64,000 nt of DNA from Capnocytophaga sp. (GTDB lineage Bacteria; Bacteroidota; Bacteroidia; Flavobacteriales; Flavobacteriaceae), in the NCBI GenBank assembly GCA_030530525.1, contig JAUMUT010000002.1:1-64000 (forward strand). The letters are read 5' to 3'. Under the pieces are notes generated by a model. It made no database searches and had not been told where the DNA came from. It saw only the letters and a program-made list of their open reading frames with translations. Shown here piece after piece: positions 8,437 to 16,580 of the stretch; position 1 is the first letter of the stretch, and every line of letters starts with the position of its first letter. The translations under genes were made by a program, and so were the position numbers.

Positions 8437-10527
8437 TTATTTTAAAAGATCGTTCAATACAGAAACCGCTTCTTCTATATAAATATCTTTTTGTAAAGAT
8501 TCGTGCCAACGGTCTCTACGCGCTTTAACATCCTCATTTGCTTGTGCTTGCGCTTCTTCCGAAGTTAAGGAAGCAAACGTTAAAGGAGATTTATAGTCTG
8601 ATAACGATTTAAATTTTTTATTCATTGTTTCGCCTTCTTCAACTTGTTTTTTATACAAATTGTAGTTCAAAGAATACGTGTTATCATTTCTTTGTTTTTC
8701 TATCCAACGAGCGTTTTCATCTACCAATTTGAACATAGGGTTAGCCTCAATTCTTTTTTTGCTATTAGCAATAGCTTTTGGGAATTTAGGGTTATCTAAT
8801 TTGGTGTATTTAGCAGGCTCTATTTTGTCCCAAGGGAGAGGATTTTTAAGCTCACGTTCTCCTATTTTTATATATTTATATCTGTCTGGGATAGCAATAT
8901 CACTTTTTACACCTTCCAATTGGGTAGAACCTCCATTTACTCGATAAAATTTCTGACGAGTAAGTTTAACCGCTCCTAAGTCGCCCAAAGAATTATTACG
9001 AACCGATTCGTTTAGGTCTAAAACTTCTTGAACTGTTCCTTTTCCAAAAGATTGATTACTACCGATAATAATTGCACGACCATAATCTTGCATTGCAGCA
9101 GCCAAAATTTCCGAAGCCGAAGCAGAAAGTTCATTTATTAGAATAACCAACGGCTTATCCCATTGAGTTTCTTTATTAGTGTCGCTCAAAACACGAACTG
9201 AGCCATTAGCTCCTCGTACTTGTACCACAGGTCCTTCTTTTATAAATAAACCAGCAATATCTACCACATTAGAAAGCGATCCACCGCCATTGTTACGCAA
9301 ATCTACAATAAGTCCGTCAATATTTTCTTTTTTCAATTTTTCGATTTCAAGAGCCATATCCGAAGCCGAATTTCTTTCTTTCAAATCTTTAAAATTGATA
9401 TAAAACATTGGAAGATTGATAATTCCGTATGTTTTATCACCAGATTTAATAATGGCTGATTTGGCAAAAGTTTCTTCAATTTCCACAATATCACGAGTGA
9501 TAGGCACAACGCTAATGCTACCATCTACGTGTTTTACCGTTAGCCTAACTTCACTACCTTTTTTTCCTTTAATGAGTTTTATAGCTTCTTCCAAGCGCAT
9601 ACCTACTACATCAACAGGTTCGTTTGCTCCTTCGCCCACTTTCAAGATAAGGTCGCCCACTTCCAAAAGTTTGCCTTTCCAAACGGGGCCACCCATTATA
9701 ATATCGCTGATACGAATACCATCGGTTCTTTTTTGTAAAACTGCCCCGATACCTTCAAATTTGCCAGACATACCTTGGTCAAATCTTTCTTTGGATTCAG
9801 GTGCCATATAAGTAGTGTGTGGGTCGGTAGATTCAATATAACTATTAATGAACGTACCAAACCAATCTTCTTCGGTTATATCTTGATTGGAGCTGAATGC
9901 ATCTTCAAAGGCTTTTTGAGTAGTTTCAATAGCTTCTTTTTTTAGCTCTTCGTCTGATTTTTTTGTATAATTGCTATCTTTTTCTTTTTTAGTATCTTCT
10001 TCTTTTTGTTTTATAACATAATTAGATAAGATAGTAAATTTTAAGATTTTTCTCCAACGTTCTTTGAGTGCTTTTTGGTCTTTGGCATATGGCAATTTCT
10101 CATAATCTAAATTAATAGTTTCATTGGTATTGAAATTAACATCTTGTTTTATAAGCTCTTGCATATAACCCTTAGCCTCTTTTATGCGCTCCAAAAGCCT
10201 TGCATAAGTAAGGTTAAAGAAAGAGACGTCTTTTTGTTTTAAAGCATCGTCCAATTTTAGCTCATATTTTTTAAATTCGTTAATATCGGATTGTAAAAAA
10301 TAACGTTTTTGAGGGTCAAGATAATCTAAATAATTGTTAAAAACTCGTTTGGAATAATTGTCGTCCAATTCTTGTGGCTCATAATGCCCTCTCGTAATCA
10401 TATATTGGATTATTTCCATTAAAAGTTTTTCTTTATCGCCAGAATTTTCAAATTGTTTATTGGTAAAACTGCACGATGCGAAAGAAATTAATCCTAAAAA
10501 AAAGAGAAAAAATACATTTTTTTTCAT
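8437..10527 (-). CDS. prc: Tail-specific carboxy-terminal processing protease (Prc/Tsp type, S41)
   Basis: Periplasmic serine protease that trims or degrades proteins from the C-terminus. The N-terminus MKKNVFFLFFLGLISFASC is a lipoprotein signal with the lipobox Cys at 19, so it is probably membrane-anchored. After an N-terminal helical domain, a PDZ domain begins around residue 250 (GIGAVLQKRTDGIRI). The S41 domain follows, with the Ser nucleophile in NELSASASEI and the general-base Lys in SFGKGTVQ. A C-terminal DUF3340-type region (GGSTQLEGVKSDI onward) is typical of the long Prc branch rather than short CtpA, and 696 residues fits. It has a good -7 box upstream and stands alone. Substrates cannot be told from the sequence. 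Confidence 0.92.
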   Translation of the reverse strand: MKKNVFFLFFLGLISFASCSFTNKQFENSGDKEKLLMEIIQYMITRGHYEPQELDDNYSKRVFNNYLDYLDPQKRYFLQSDINEFKKYELKLDDALKQKDVSFFNLTYARLLERIKEAKGYMQELIKQDVNFNTNETINLDYEKLPYAKDQKALKERWRKILKFTILSNYVIKQKEEDTKKEKDSNYTKKSDEELKKEAIETTQKAFEDAFSSNQDITEEDWFGTFINSYIESTDPHTTYMAPESKERFDQGMSGKFEGIGAVLQKRTDGIRISDIIMGGPVWKGKLLEVGDLILKVGEGANEPVDVVGMRLEEAIKLIKGKKGSEVRLTVKHVDGSISVVPITRDIVEIEETFAKSAIIKSGDKTYGIINLPMFYINFKDLKERNSASDMALEIEKLKKENIDGLIVDLRNNGGGSLSNVVDIAGLFIKEGPVVQVRGANGSVRVLSDTNKETQWDKPLVILINELSASASEILAAAMQDYGRAIIIGSNQSFGKGTVQEVLDLNESVRNNSLGDLGAVKLTRQKFYRVNGGSTQLEGVKSDIAIPDRYKYIKIGERELKNPLPWDKIEPAKYTKLDNPKFPKAIANSKKRIEANPMFKLVDENARWIEKQRNDNTYSLNYNLYKKQVEEGETMNKKFKSLSDYKSPLTFASLTSEEAQAQANEDVKARRDRWHESLQKDIYIEEAVSVLNDLLK

Positions 10528-10548
10528 AAAAAATTACATTTAGTGTTG

Positions 10549-10556
10549 CAAAGGTA
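10549..10556 (-). promoter_or_regulatory. -7 promoter box for the Prc-type protease gene
   Basis: CAAAGGTA on the plus strand is TACCTTTG on the minus strand, 21 nt before the protease ATG. Confidence 0.6.
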
Positions 10557-10642
10557 CTAAAATATTTAGTGATTGCTAATTTATTTTAACTTATTTAACA
10601 AAAGAATTTTTATTTTAGCGTTTTTTAAAATAAAAAAATCCT

Positions 10643-11425
10643 TTAAATTTTTAATTCCGAAGGGATAATACAAATGGGAATAGGTTGCATTTTATGCTGA
10701 TTAATTCTGTTAAGTCGTTGATATATAGTGATTATTTCTTTTTCTCTACCTTCATAATTTTCAGGAGTTTTCCCTTGTTCGGTAGCAAGCATAGCCCATT
10801 CGAGTTCGTCATAAGTGGCTCCTAATTGGTCTTCATCGCTTCGGTCATCGCCAAAAAGGCCATCGGTTGGTTTTGCTTTTTGGATTTCCGAAGAGACATT
10901 CAAAATTTGTGCCAATTGATAAACTTCGCTCTTCATAAGGTCGGCAATTGGGCTAATATCCACGCCTCCATCGCCATATTTGGTAAAAAATCCAACGCCA
11001 AAATCTTCAATTTTATTACCTGTACCAACTACTATAAGTCCTTGTAAGCCAGCGAAATAGTAAAGCGTTGTCATACGAAGGCGAGCGCGAGTATTTGCCA
11101 AAGCCAATGCGTTATTTTCTGTATCGGGAATTTGTTTTTTAAATTCTTCAAAAACGGAAGTAAGGTTAATACTTAGGTCGCTAACATTAGGGTATTTTTC
11201 TTTTAAAAATTGAATGTGTTTTTTTGCTCTTTGCACCTGATTTTCAGCCTGATGAATAGGCATTTCAATACAAAGAGTGGGCAAGCCTGTTTCGGCGCAA
11301 AGAGTGGATACAACGGCAGAGTCAATTCCGCCAGAAATGCCAATTACCATTCCTTTTACTCCTGATTTTTTCACGTAATCAGAAATCCAATGTACGATAT
11401 GTTCTTTTACTTTTTCTATATTCAT
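10643..11425 (-). CDS. nadE: NAD synthetase (ammonia-dependent)
   Basis: Amidates nicotinate adenine dinucleotide to NAD with ATP. The 260-residue protein is the short form without a glutaminase domain, so ammonia is the expected nitrogen donor. The PP-loop GISGGIDSA is at 29-37. Other family segments are ANTRARLRMTTLYYFA, GTGNKIEDFGVGFFTKYGDGGVDI and KPTDGLFGDDRSDED. No neighbour supplies a glutaminase. The gene lies between the prc-like gene and the restriction endonuclease gene, all on the minus strand. A 66-nt gap on the endonuclease side and a 115-nt gap with a promoter on the protease side suggest separate transcription. No TAnnTTTG box was found in front of nadE. Confidence 0.95.
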   Translation of the reverse strand: MNIEKVKEHIVHWISDYVKKSGVKGMVIGISGGIDSAVVSTLCAETGLPTLCIEMPIHQAENQVQRAKKHIQFLKEKYPNVSDLSINLTSVFEEFKKQIPDTENNALALANTRARLRMTTLYYFAGLQGLIVVGTGNKIEDFGVGFFTKYGDGGVDISPIADLMKSEVYQLAQILNVSSEIQKAKPTDGLFGDDRSDEDQLGATYDELEWAMLATEQGKTPENYEGREKEIITIYQRLNRINQHKMQPIPICIIPSELKI

Positions 11426-11491
11426 TTGTAACTATTTGATTTTTAGAGAAAATGTGAGTTTGTAAATTAGTTTATTTATAAAAAATATTTG

Positions 11492-12790
11492 TTAATCCGT
11501 TTCAATAGGAGAACCATTCATAAAGTTTTCAAAAGAATTTACAGGAGCAAAGTCAATATAGAAAGTAGAATAATTATCTTTTTTTCGCCATAAGCGAACG
11601 GAATCTGTTCCTTTCTTTTCTAACCATTCCCGAGTTACTAATTTTCTTTCTTTAAGGCCTAATACATCTATTAAGAGCCATTGCCCCAAGGCGGATTGTC
11701 CATATCGTTTCCCTGTTTGAGGGTCTATTTCTGTATTGCTTCCTGATTGCAAACCTTTCATATTACTTTGTGTTACAAGGGCTGGAATTCGTTTCCCATT
11801 AGGGAGTTCTAAATGAAAACGTATTTCAGGTTTGTCTTTTTTATCTCCTTCAAACGTATTTTTTATATTTTCAAAATTAAAAATATCTTTTATAAAAAAG
11901 TTTGGATGCTTTTTATGAAATTCTCGAGGAATAGGAATATAAACTTCGTTTAGTGGCCTTGGGGTATCACTACCTCTATTTTTAGGAGATGCGTTCCAGG
12001 CGTTAAGTCCTGATTTTTCTTCTACTTCTTTTGATGTATATGAGTATAAAGGCAAATAAGCTTCAACTATATCTTGTTTTGCAATTTCTTTTCCTATTAA
12101 AAATTTAGAATAAGCTTCCAGTAAAAAAGAAAAAGGGTCTTCAATTATATTTACATTGAATTGATTTAGTAAAAATGTGTCTTTTTTATTACTATCAAAT
12201 TTTTGCCAGATTTGAGAGTCTCCAAAAGTAAATTTGTAATCTTTTTTTCCATCAGACCAATAGAATGCTGTTGGAGTTAATTCATACTTTTGTAGATTAT
12301 TAGTATCTATTAGAGGATATGCACACTCATTAATTACAAAAAGGCCTTCGTCTCGAGTTATATAATGGTAAATATTTTTATCTTCTGATAAACCTAATCT
12401 TTCATAATCAATACGCATTCGTTCATTTTTTATCTCAGATATTTTAAATGCTAATGCTTCTTTATCATAGCGAACATTATTGATTTCCTCTTGAAATCGC
12501 TTTAATTGCATAACTTTTTGAAAAGAAGGTTTGCTACTCATCCAAGTTTTTAATCCAATACCTATTCTGTCATTTCCAAAAATGGAAAGGATATCGTGAG
12601 GGGTATTTCCTATGTCAACATTTTGGCTGTTAAAAATTTTAGCAAAAATAGTTTCTTGAAATTTAGAGTCTAAGTAAGGAACTAAGTCTCCGTGTTTTTG
12701 TCGGAATAAATTGGATAGAGCTCCATAGACTTGTAGAAATTCAATGTATTTATCTCTTTGCTCTTTTGAATATCTTTCCCAAACACTCAT
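11492..12790 (-). CDS. Type II restriction endonuclease with B3-like C-terminal domain (NgoFVII-like), partner of the C5 methylase
   Basis: Predicted endonuclease of 432 residues, starting one base after the stop of the cytosine methylase gene, which implies translational coupling. The C-terminal third (about 275-430) carries NEVYIPIPREFHKKHPNFF, ALGQWLLIDVLGL and GTDSVRLW. These resemble the B3-type DNA-reading domain of the NgoFVII/NgoAVII and BfiI endonucleases. The N-terminal catalytic part has a conserved-looking GNDRIGIGLKTWMSS segment, but I see no HxKxxxxD phospholipase D motif, so its nuclease fold stays open; D and K there could belong to a PD-(D/E)xK-like site. The cut site is unknown. 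Codon use is AT-rich. Role rests on context plus the C-terminal domain. Confidence 0.75.
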   Translation of the reverse strand: MSVWERYSKEQRDKYIEFLQVYGALSNLFRQKHGDLVPYLDSKFQETIFAKIFNSQNVDIGNTPHDILSIFGNDRIGIGLKTWMSSKPSFQKVMQLKRFQEEINNVRYDKEALAFKISEIKNERMRIDYERLGLSEDKNIYHYITRDEGLFVINECAYPLIDTNNLQKYELTPTAFYWSDGKKDYKFTFGDSQIWQKFDSNKKDTFLLNQFNVNIIEDPFSFLLEAYSKFLIGKEIAKQDIVEAYLPLYSYTSKEVEEKSGLNAWNASPKNRGSDTPRPLNEVYIPIPREFHKKHPNFFIKDIFNFENIKNTFEGDKKDKPEIRFHLELPNGKRIPALVTQSNMKGLQSGSNTEIDPQTGKRYGQSALGQWLLIDVLGLKERKLVTREWLEKKGTDSVRLWRKKDNYSTFYIDFAPVNSFENFMNGSPIETD

Positions 12791-12791
12791 T

Positions 12792-13748
12792 TTAATTTAA
12801 TATTTTTAGAATTTGTTTGCTTATTCTTTGAATTAGAGGCATTGTTACGGAGTTTCCTGCTTGTATGTATAGTTTTGATTTAGCAATATTAGGCAAGATA
12901 AAATCTTTCGGATAGCCTTGAAAATTAAAACATTCACGAGGAGTTAATTTTCTAATTCCAAAATCATCTTTAATAATAGGCACATTATGCCCACCTGTTC
13001 CCATATTTGCAGTTAAAGTAGGGCAAACATTACTTTTATTTTCACGGACATATACTCGTCTCCATTGATATATAGTATCTTTTCGAGTTATTGTCTTTTT
13101 AAGTTCAGGAGTATATTTATGTGTTGGCTGGTAATAAAAATAATCTTCTTGCTTTCCTTTTTCTAAAAAATTATGAATAGTCTTGGTCAGTTTTATCTTT
13201 TTAGGGAATTGAAAATCATTATAATTCGGCACTTGCTTTGGGTCAAAGGCTACAATGAATATACGTTCTCTATTTTGTGGAATATTAGCATATTCCATTG
13301 TATTGAGTACTTCGTAAAATATCTTATAGCCTAATTTTTGCTCTAATACATTAGTAATTACTTTAAAAGTTCGTCCTTTGTCGTGGCTTACTAAGTTCTT
13401 TACATTTTCTAAAAAGATAACTTTTGGTCGGTGTTTATGGGCTATTTCTTCTATTTCAAAGAAAAGAGTTCCACGAGTGTCTTTAAAGCCCTTCTGATAG
13501 CCTGCTATAGAAAATGCTTGACAAGGGAATCCCGCACAGAGAATATCAAATTTTTTTGGAATTTTCTTTTTAGTTTCTTGTAAAGTAATATCCCCGAAAG
13601 GAGTTTCTCCATAGTTTTCTTGATAGGTTTGTTGAGCAAATTTATCCCATTCAGAGGAAAAAACGCATTCCGCCCCAACGTTTTGCATTGCTAAGCGAAA
13701 CCCTCCAATTCCTGCAAAAAGGTCTATAAATTTTATTTTTTTGTTCAT
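12792..13748 (-). CDS. DNA (cytosine-5) methyltransferase
   Basis: Methylates cytosine at C5 and protects the host from the adjoining endonuclease. All core motifs are present in the 318-residue chain: motif I FIDLFAGIGGFRLA (7-20), motif IV with catalytic C76 in GFPCQAFS, motif VI ENV (114-116), motif VIII QNRER (158-162) and motif X GNSVTMPLI near the C-terminus. The target-recognition segment lies between about 200 and 270 and is short. It is the first gene of a two-gene operon: promoter box at 13770-13777, then one spacer base before the endonuclease start. Dcm/HpaII-type family; recognition sequence not predictable by eye. Confidence 0.95.
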   Translation of the reverse strand: MNKKIKFIDLFAGIGGFRLAMQNVGAECVFSSEWDKFAQQTYQENYGETPFGDITLQETKKKIPKKFDILCAGFPCQAFSIAGYQKGFKDTRGTLFFEIEEIAHKHRPKVIFLENVKNLVSHDKGRTFKVITNVLEQKLGYKIFYEVLNTMEYANIPQNRERIFIVAFDPKQVPNYNDFQFPKKIKLTKTIHNFLEKGKQEDYFYYQPTHKYTPELKKTITRKDTIYQWRRVYVRENKSNVCPTLTANMGTGGHNVPIIKDDFGIRKLTPRECFNFQGYPKDFILPNIAKSKLYIQAGNSVTMPLIQRISKQILKILN

Positions 13749-13769
13749 TGTTTATTTCTTTTTAGAATG

Positions 13770-13777
13770 CAAAGGTA
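13770..13777 (-). promoter_or_regulatory. -7 promoter box of the methylase-endonuclease operon
   Basis: CAAAGGTA on the plus strand is TACCTTTG on the minus strand, 21 nt before the methylase ATG. No controller (C-protein) gene is seen, so temporal control would have to come from gene order or coupling. Confidence 0.6.
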
Positions 13778-13898
13778 CTCTTTTTCTTCGTTAAAATATA
13801 ATATTTATTAAAACTTTCATAAAGAGGTAATTCTCAATTTCTTTAAGAAAGACAAAAATATGTAACTACAAAAATAAAACTATTTTTGTATATAAGAT

Positions 13899-13930
13899 AA
13901 AAAAACGAAAAGAATTTCTCCTTTTCGTTT
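13899..13930 (-). terminator. Terminator after nrdA
   Basis: AAACGAAAAG (13903-13912) pairs perfectly with CTTTTCGTTT (13921-13930). On the minus strand the hairpin is followed by a T tract (A run at 13899-13905). Confidence 0.8.
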
Positions 13931-13958
13931 AAAAAATTAAATTATATTTATTATGAAA

Positions 13959-15614
13959 CTATGCTTCACAGCTACTACAATTCACAAAATTCATAATCAT
14001 TTCTTTTGCGACAGATTGGCTTCTTTGGTAATAAAGTGTTTTTACGCCCAATTTCCAAGCCTCAATAAGTACTTTATTCACTTCTTTGATAGGCATTGTT
14101 GGCGGAATATTGAGGTTCAAACTTTGAGTTTGGTCTATAAACTGTTGTCGTTGAGCGGCTTGTGTTACAATTTCCATAGGAGAAATTTCTTTAAATGTTT
14201 TGAAAACATTTTTCTCGTGTTCTGAAAGTTCGGTTAAATGTTGTACAGAACCATCAGCCAAACGAATACTGCGCCAAATATCTTCATTATTTAAGCCTTT
14301 TTCTTCTAATAATTCAGCTAAATATTTATTTTTTCGCATAAAATTCCCTGTTGCCAAGCCTACTTTGTAGTAATTACTTGAATAAGGTTCAATTCCTGGC
14401 GAAACTTGCCCCAAAATAGCGGAACTGGAAGTAGTTGGCGCAATTGCCATTGTGGTTGTATTGCGTCTTCCGTAACCGCGAAGTAGTTCTGGCTCGCCAT
14501 AAATATGTGCTAATTCTTGCGTTGCTTTGTCGGCTTCTTCACGAATGTGTTTGAAAGCGCGAGCGTTAAATTGTGTTGCTTCAAAACTTTCAAAAGGAAT
14601 TCTATTCTTCTGTAAATAAGAATGATAGCCCAAAACCCCTAAGCCCAAAGCACGATGGCGGATAGCAAATTTTCTGGCAGATTGTAAGTAATAATTATTT
14701 TTTGTTTTTTCAATAAATTCGGACAGAACCGCATCTAAAAAGAAGATAGCAAGTTTAACCGCTTTGGTGTCTTTCCATTCGTCAAAAAGTTCCAAATTCA
14801 TTGAAGATAAGCAACATATGAATGATTCGTCAATGCTAGAAGGAAGCATAATTTCGCTACATAAATTGCTAGAACGAATAATCATATTATTGTCTTTATA
14901 CACTTGTGGGCGATTACGATTTACATTATCTGAAAAGAAAATGTAAGGCAATCCTTTTTGTTGGCGCGACTCTAAAACTCTTGCCCATAGCTTTCGTTTT
15001 TCAACATCGCCATCAATCATTTCTTGCATCCAATAGTCTGGCACACAAATACCAAAGAAAAGATTTTGAATATGGAAGCCTGTGTCTTTTATTTGTAAAA
15101 ATTCTTCGGCATCGTGGTGATCAATATCCAAATAAGCAGCAAAAGCACCTCGCCGTACTCCTCCTTGCGAAACCACGTCCATAGCCGAGTCAAACAACTT
15201 CATAAAGCTCACCGCACCGCTAGATTTTCCGTTGTCGGTAACGGCAGAACCTCTATGGCGTAATTCTCCAAAATATCCAGAAGTACCGCCACCTATTTTA
15301 GTTTGCATAATCACCTCTCCGAGTTTATGCGTTATCCCTTCAATGCTGTCAGGAATATGCACATTGAAACACGAAATAGGCAACCCGCGCTCGGTACCCA
15401 TATTTGCCCATATGGGGGAAGAGAAACTTATCCAACCTTTGGTAATCATTTCTTTAAAAGCGGGTTGTAGCTCTGGTTTATATAATCGTTTGGCAGCTGC
15501 CGAAGTGATTCTATCTATCGCTCCTTCTACGGTTTCTCCGTTTAGTAAATATCCTCTATTGAGGATTTGCTCAGATTCATCATTGAGCCACCATATGTTT
15601 TTTTCTTCGCTCAT
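13959..15614 (-). CDS. nrdA: Ribonucleoside-diphosphate reductase large subunit lacking the ATP cone
   Basis: Class I ribonucleotide reductase alpha chain, making deoxyribonucleotides with a partner NrdB. Active-site residues are all there: redox cysteines C82 (ISCFNVH) and C267 (ICCLS), the thiyl centre N250-L-C252-S-E254, and the C-terminal shuttle pair C546 and C549 in NCSSC. At 551 residues it is about 200 shorter than E. coli NrdA and starts directly at the catalytic domain, so the N-terminal ATP-cone regulatory domain is absent. In some flavobacteria (Leeuwenhoekiella blandensis) the cone sits on NrdB instead; I infer the same here. No nrdB is adjacent. A promoter box and a long AT-rich leader precede it, and a terminator follows. 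Confidence 0.92.
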   Translation of the reverse strand: MSEEKNIWWLNDESEQILNRGYLLNGETVEGAIDRITSAAAKRLYKPELQPAFKEMITKGWISFSSPIWANMGTERGLPISCFNVHIPDSIEGITHKLGEVIMQTKIGGGTSGYFGELRHRGSAVTDNGKSSGAVSFMKLFDSAMDVVSQGGVRRGAFAAYLDIDHHDAEEFLQIKDTGFHIQNLFFGICVPDYWMQEMIDGDVEKRKLWARVLESRQQKGLPYIFFSDNVNRNRPQVYKDNNMIIRSSNLCSEIMLPSSIDESFICCLSSMNLELFDEWKDTKAVKLAIFFLDAVLSEFIEKTKNNYYLQSARKFAIRHRALGLGVLGYHSYLQKNRIPFESFEATQFNARAFKHIREEADKATQELAHIYGEPELLRGYGRRNTTTMAIAPTTSSSAILGQVSPGIEPYSSNYYKVGLATGNFMRKNKYLAELLEEKGLNNEDIWRSIRLADGSVQHLTELSEHEKNVFKTFKEISPMEIVTQAAQRQQFIDQTQSLNLNIPPTMPIKEVNKVLIEAWKLGVKTLYYQRSQSVAKEMIMNFVNCSSCEA

Positions 15615-15712
15615 TGGTTAATAGTCGTTTTTTTTATTGAAATATATTGTTAGTTTTTATTTTATTGATAATCAGATTGTTAAAATGTTTTTAGTGTTAA
15701 AAAAACCGAATG

Positions 15713-15720
15713 CAAAATTA
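15713..15720 (-). promoter_or_regulatory. Promoter for nrdA
   Basis: Minus-strand TAATTTTG (plus CAAAATTA). A minus-strand TTG (plus CAA 15739-15741) lies 18 nt further upstream. It would give a leader of roughly 90 nt. Confidence 0.55.
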
Positions 15721-15972
15721 TAAAAAAACTTTACTTCACAAGTTTTTTTTTTGTAAAAATTTCCTTAAAAAAAAGAATTAACATTTCTTTTTTTTTTACT
15801 TAATTGAAAATCTGAATAATAGATTTTTTTTAAGAAAACATATAAAATGAAATCATAAATAGAGCTAAATAAATTTGTATAAAGAATACAAAAAACAGAA
15901 TTATTTCATAGCAAAAATACAAATTATAATTCTTAAAAAATAATTTATAATGTTAATTTTTTAATTAAAAAC
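15721..15972. other. AT-rich intergenic stretch
   Basis: Very A/T-rich with long homopolymer runs. Apart from the nrdA promoter elements at its left edge I see no gene, RNA or repeat in it. Confidence 0.5.
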
Positions 15973-16007
15973 AAAAAAAGAGGCTTTCCAAAACGGGTAG
16001 CCTCTTT
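15973..16007 (-). terminator. Terminator facing the minus strand, without an intact gene in front
   Basis: AAAGAGGCT (15977-15985) pairs perfectly with AGCCTCTTT (15999-16007). The A run at 15973-15979 becomes a T tract on the minus strand. It ends whatever is transcribed leftward through 16034-16485. Confidence 0.75.
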
Positions 16008-16033
16008 GCTGAGTAAAAGTTTAAAAAGAAGAA

Positions 16034-16189
16034 TTATTCTATGCTTTTTATAGCGAACATTCCTTTTTTATCAAATTCAGTTTGATTGATATTTTCGTCT
16101 AATTTGGTAGTAGAATCGTATTCATACACAAGAATTTTTTCTCCATTAACATTCTGATTTCCACCAAATGTTATTAACGAAAGGAAACA
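16034..16189 (-). pseudogene. Possible remnant of an exported-protein gene
   Basis: The minus strand is open for 51 codons up to a TAA at 16034-16036 but has no ATG near its beginning. It reads from ICFLSLITFGGNQNV through EKILVYEYDSTTKL to DKKGMFAIKSIE. The first part looks like a signal-peptide core, the rest like the end of a real protein, and a terminator lies just behind it. The frame is interrupted upstream by TAA at 16196-16198. It could be the degraded 3' end of a gene, a very small gene using an unusual start, or chance. I do not recognise a family. Confidence 0.35.
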
Positions 16190-16191
16190 TA

Positions 16192-16485
16192 TTAGTTAAG
16201 TGATGTACCACAGAAAAAAGGACAAAAAGAGTGCTGTTCAGCTCTTATAAGAGTAATTTCTAAGGAAGAAAAATTTGTCTTTTTTTCGCTTTTTGCTGAG
16301 CTTTTTTCCCATTCTTTTTTAAGCGAACATTTTCCGTGGCATTCTAATTGTGGTTGGGTTTTATTCTCACAGAGGGTGGCTTCTATTTTTTCTTGGTTGA
16401 TTTTGAAGTAAATAACCACACCCACCTGCTGAATACTTATCCAGAGGAGCAAAAAAGAAAGAAAAAAAGAAATCCACTTTTTCAT
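16192..16485 (-). CDS. Small exported Cys-rich protein, unknown function
   Basis: Protein of 97 residues with an N-terminal hydrophobic segment (about 5-30), either a signal peptide or a membrane anchor. It is followed by INQEKIEATLCENKTQPQLECHGKCSLKKEWEK and a C-terminal SFCPFFCGTS. The pattern NQ..IA.LCEN...P.L.C.GKC.LKK is one I recall from small flavobacterial proteins of unknown function. Its paired cysteines suggest disulphides or metal binding outside the cytoplasm, but that is inference. The -7 box ends only 5 nt before the ATG, so the message should be nearly leaderless. A possible gene remnant and a terminator lie downstream. Confidence 0.7.
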   Translation of the reverse strand: MKKWISFFLSFLLLWISIQQVGVVIYFKINQEKIEATLCENKTQPQLECHGKCSLKKEWEKSSAKSEKKTNFSSLEITLIRAEQHSFCPFFCGTSLN

Positions 16486-16490
16486 AAATG

Positions 16491-16498
16491 CAAAAATA
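16491..16498 (-). promoter_or_regulatory. -7 box abutting the start codon
   Basis: Minus-strand TATTTTTG with only 5 nt between box and ATG. Transcription should start at or within a base or two of the start codon, predicting a leaderless mRNA. Confidence 0.55.
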
Positions 16499-16580
16499 CA
16501 AAATAATTTAGATTTCTTTTTTTCTTTAAAAAAACATTATTCATAAAAGAAATTTATAACAAAAACAAACAGAATAGTTT

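Noticed and set aside
3984..13777. A defence island or CRISPR locus around the two restriction systems
   Set aside because: No CRISPR-like direct repeats, cas genes, transposases or other defence genes; core genes lie between the two systems.
15721..15972. A riboswitch or NrdR-type control region in the AT-rich stretch before nrdA
   Set aside because: No conserved aptamer blocks and no NrdR-like palindrome could be made out by eye; only a promoter is supported.
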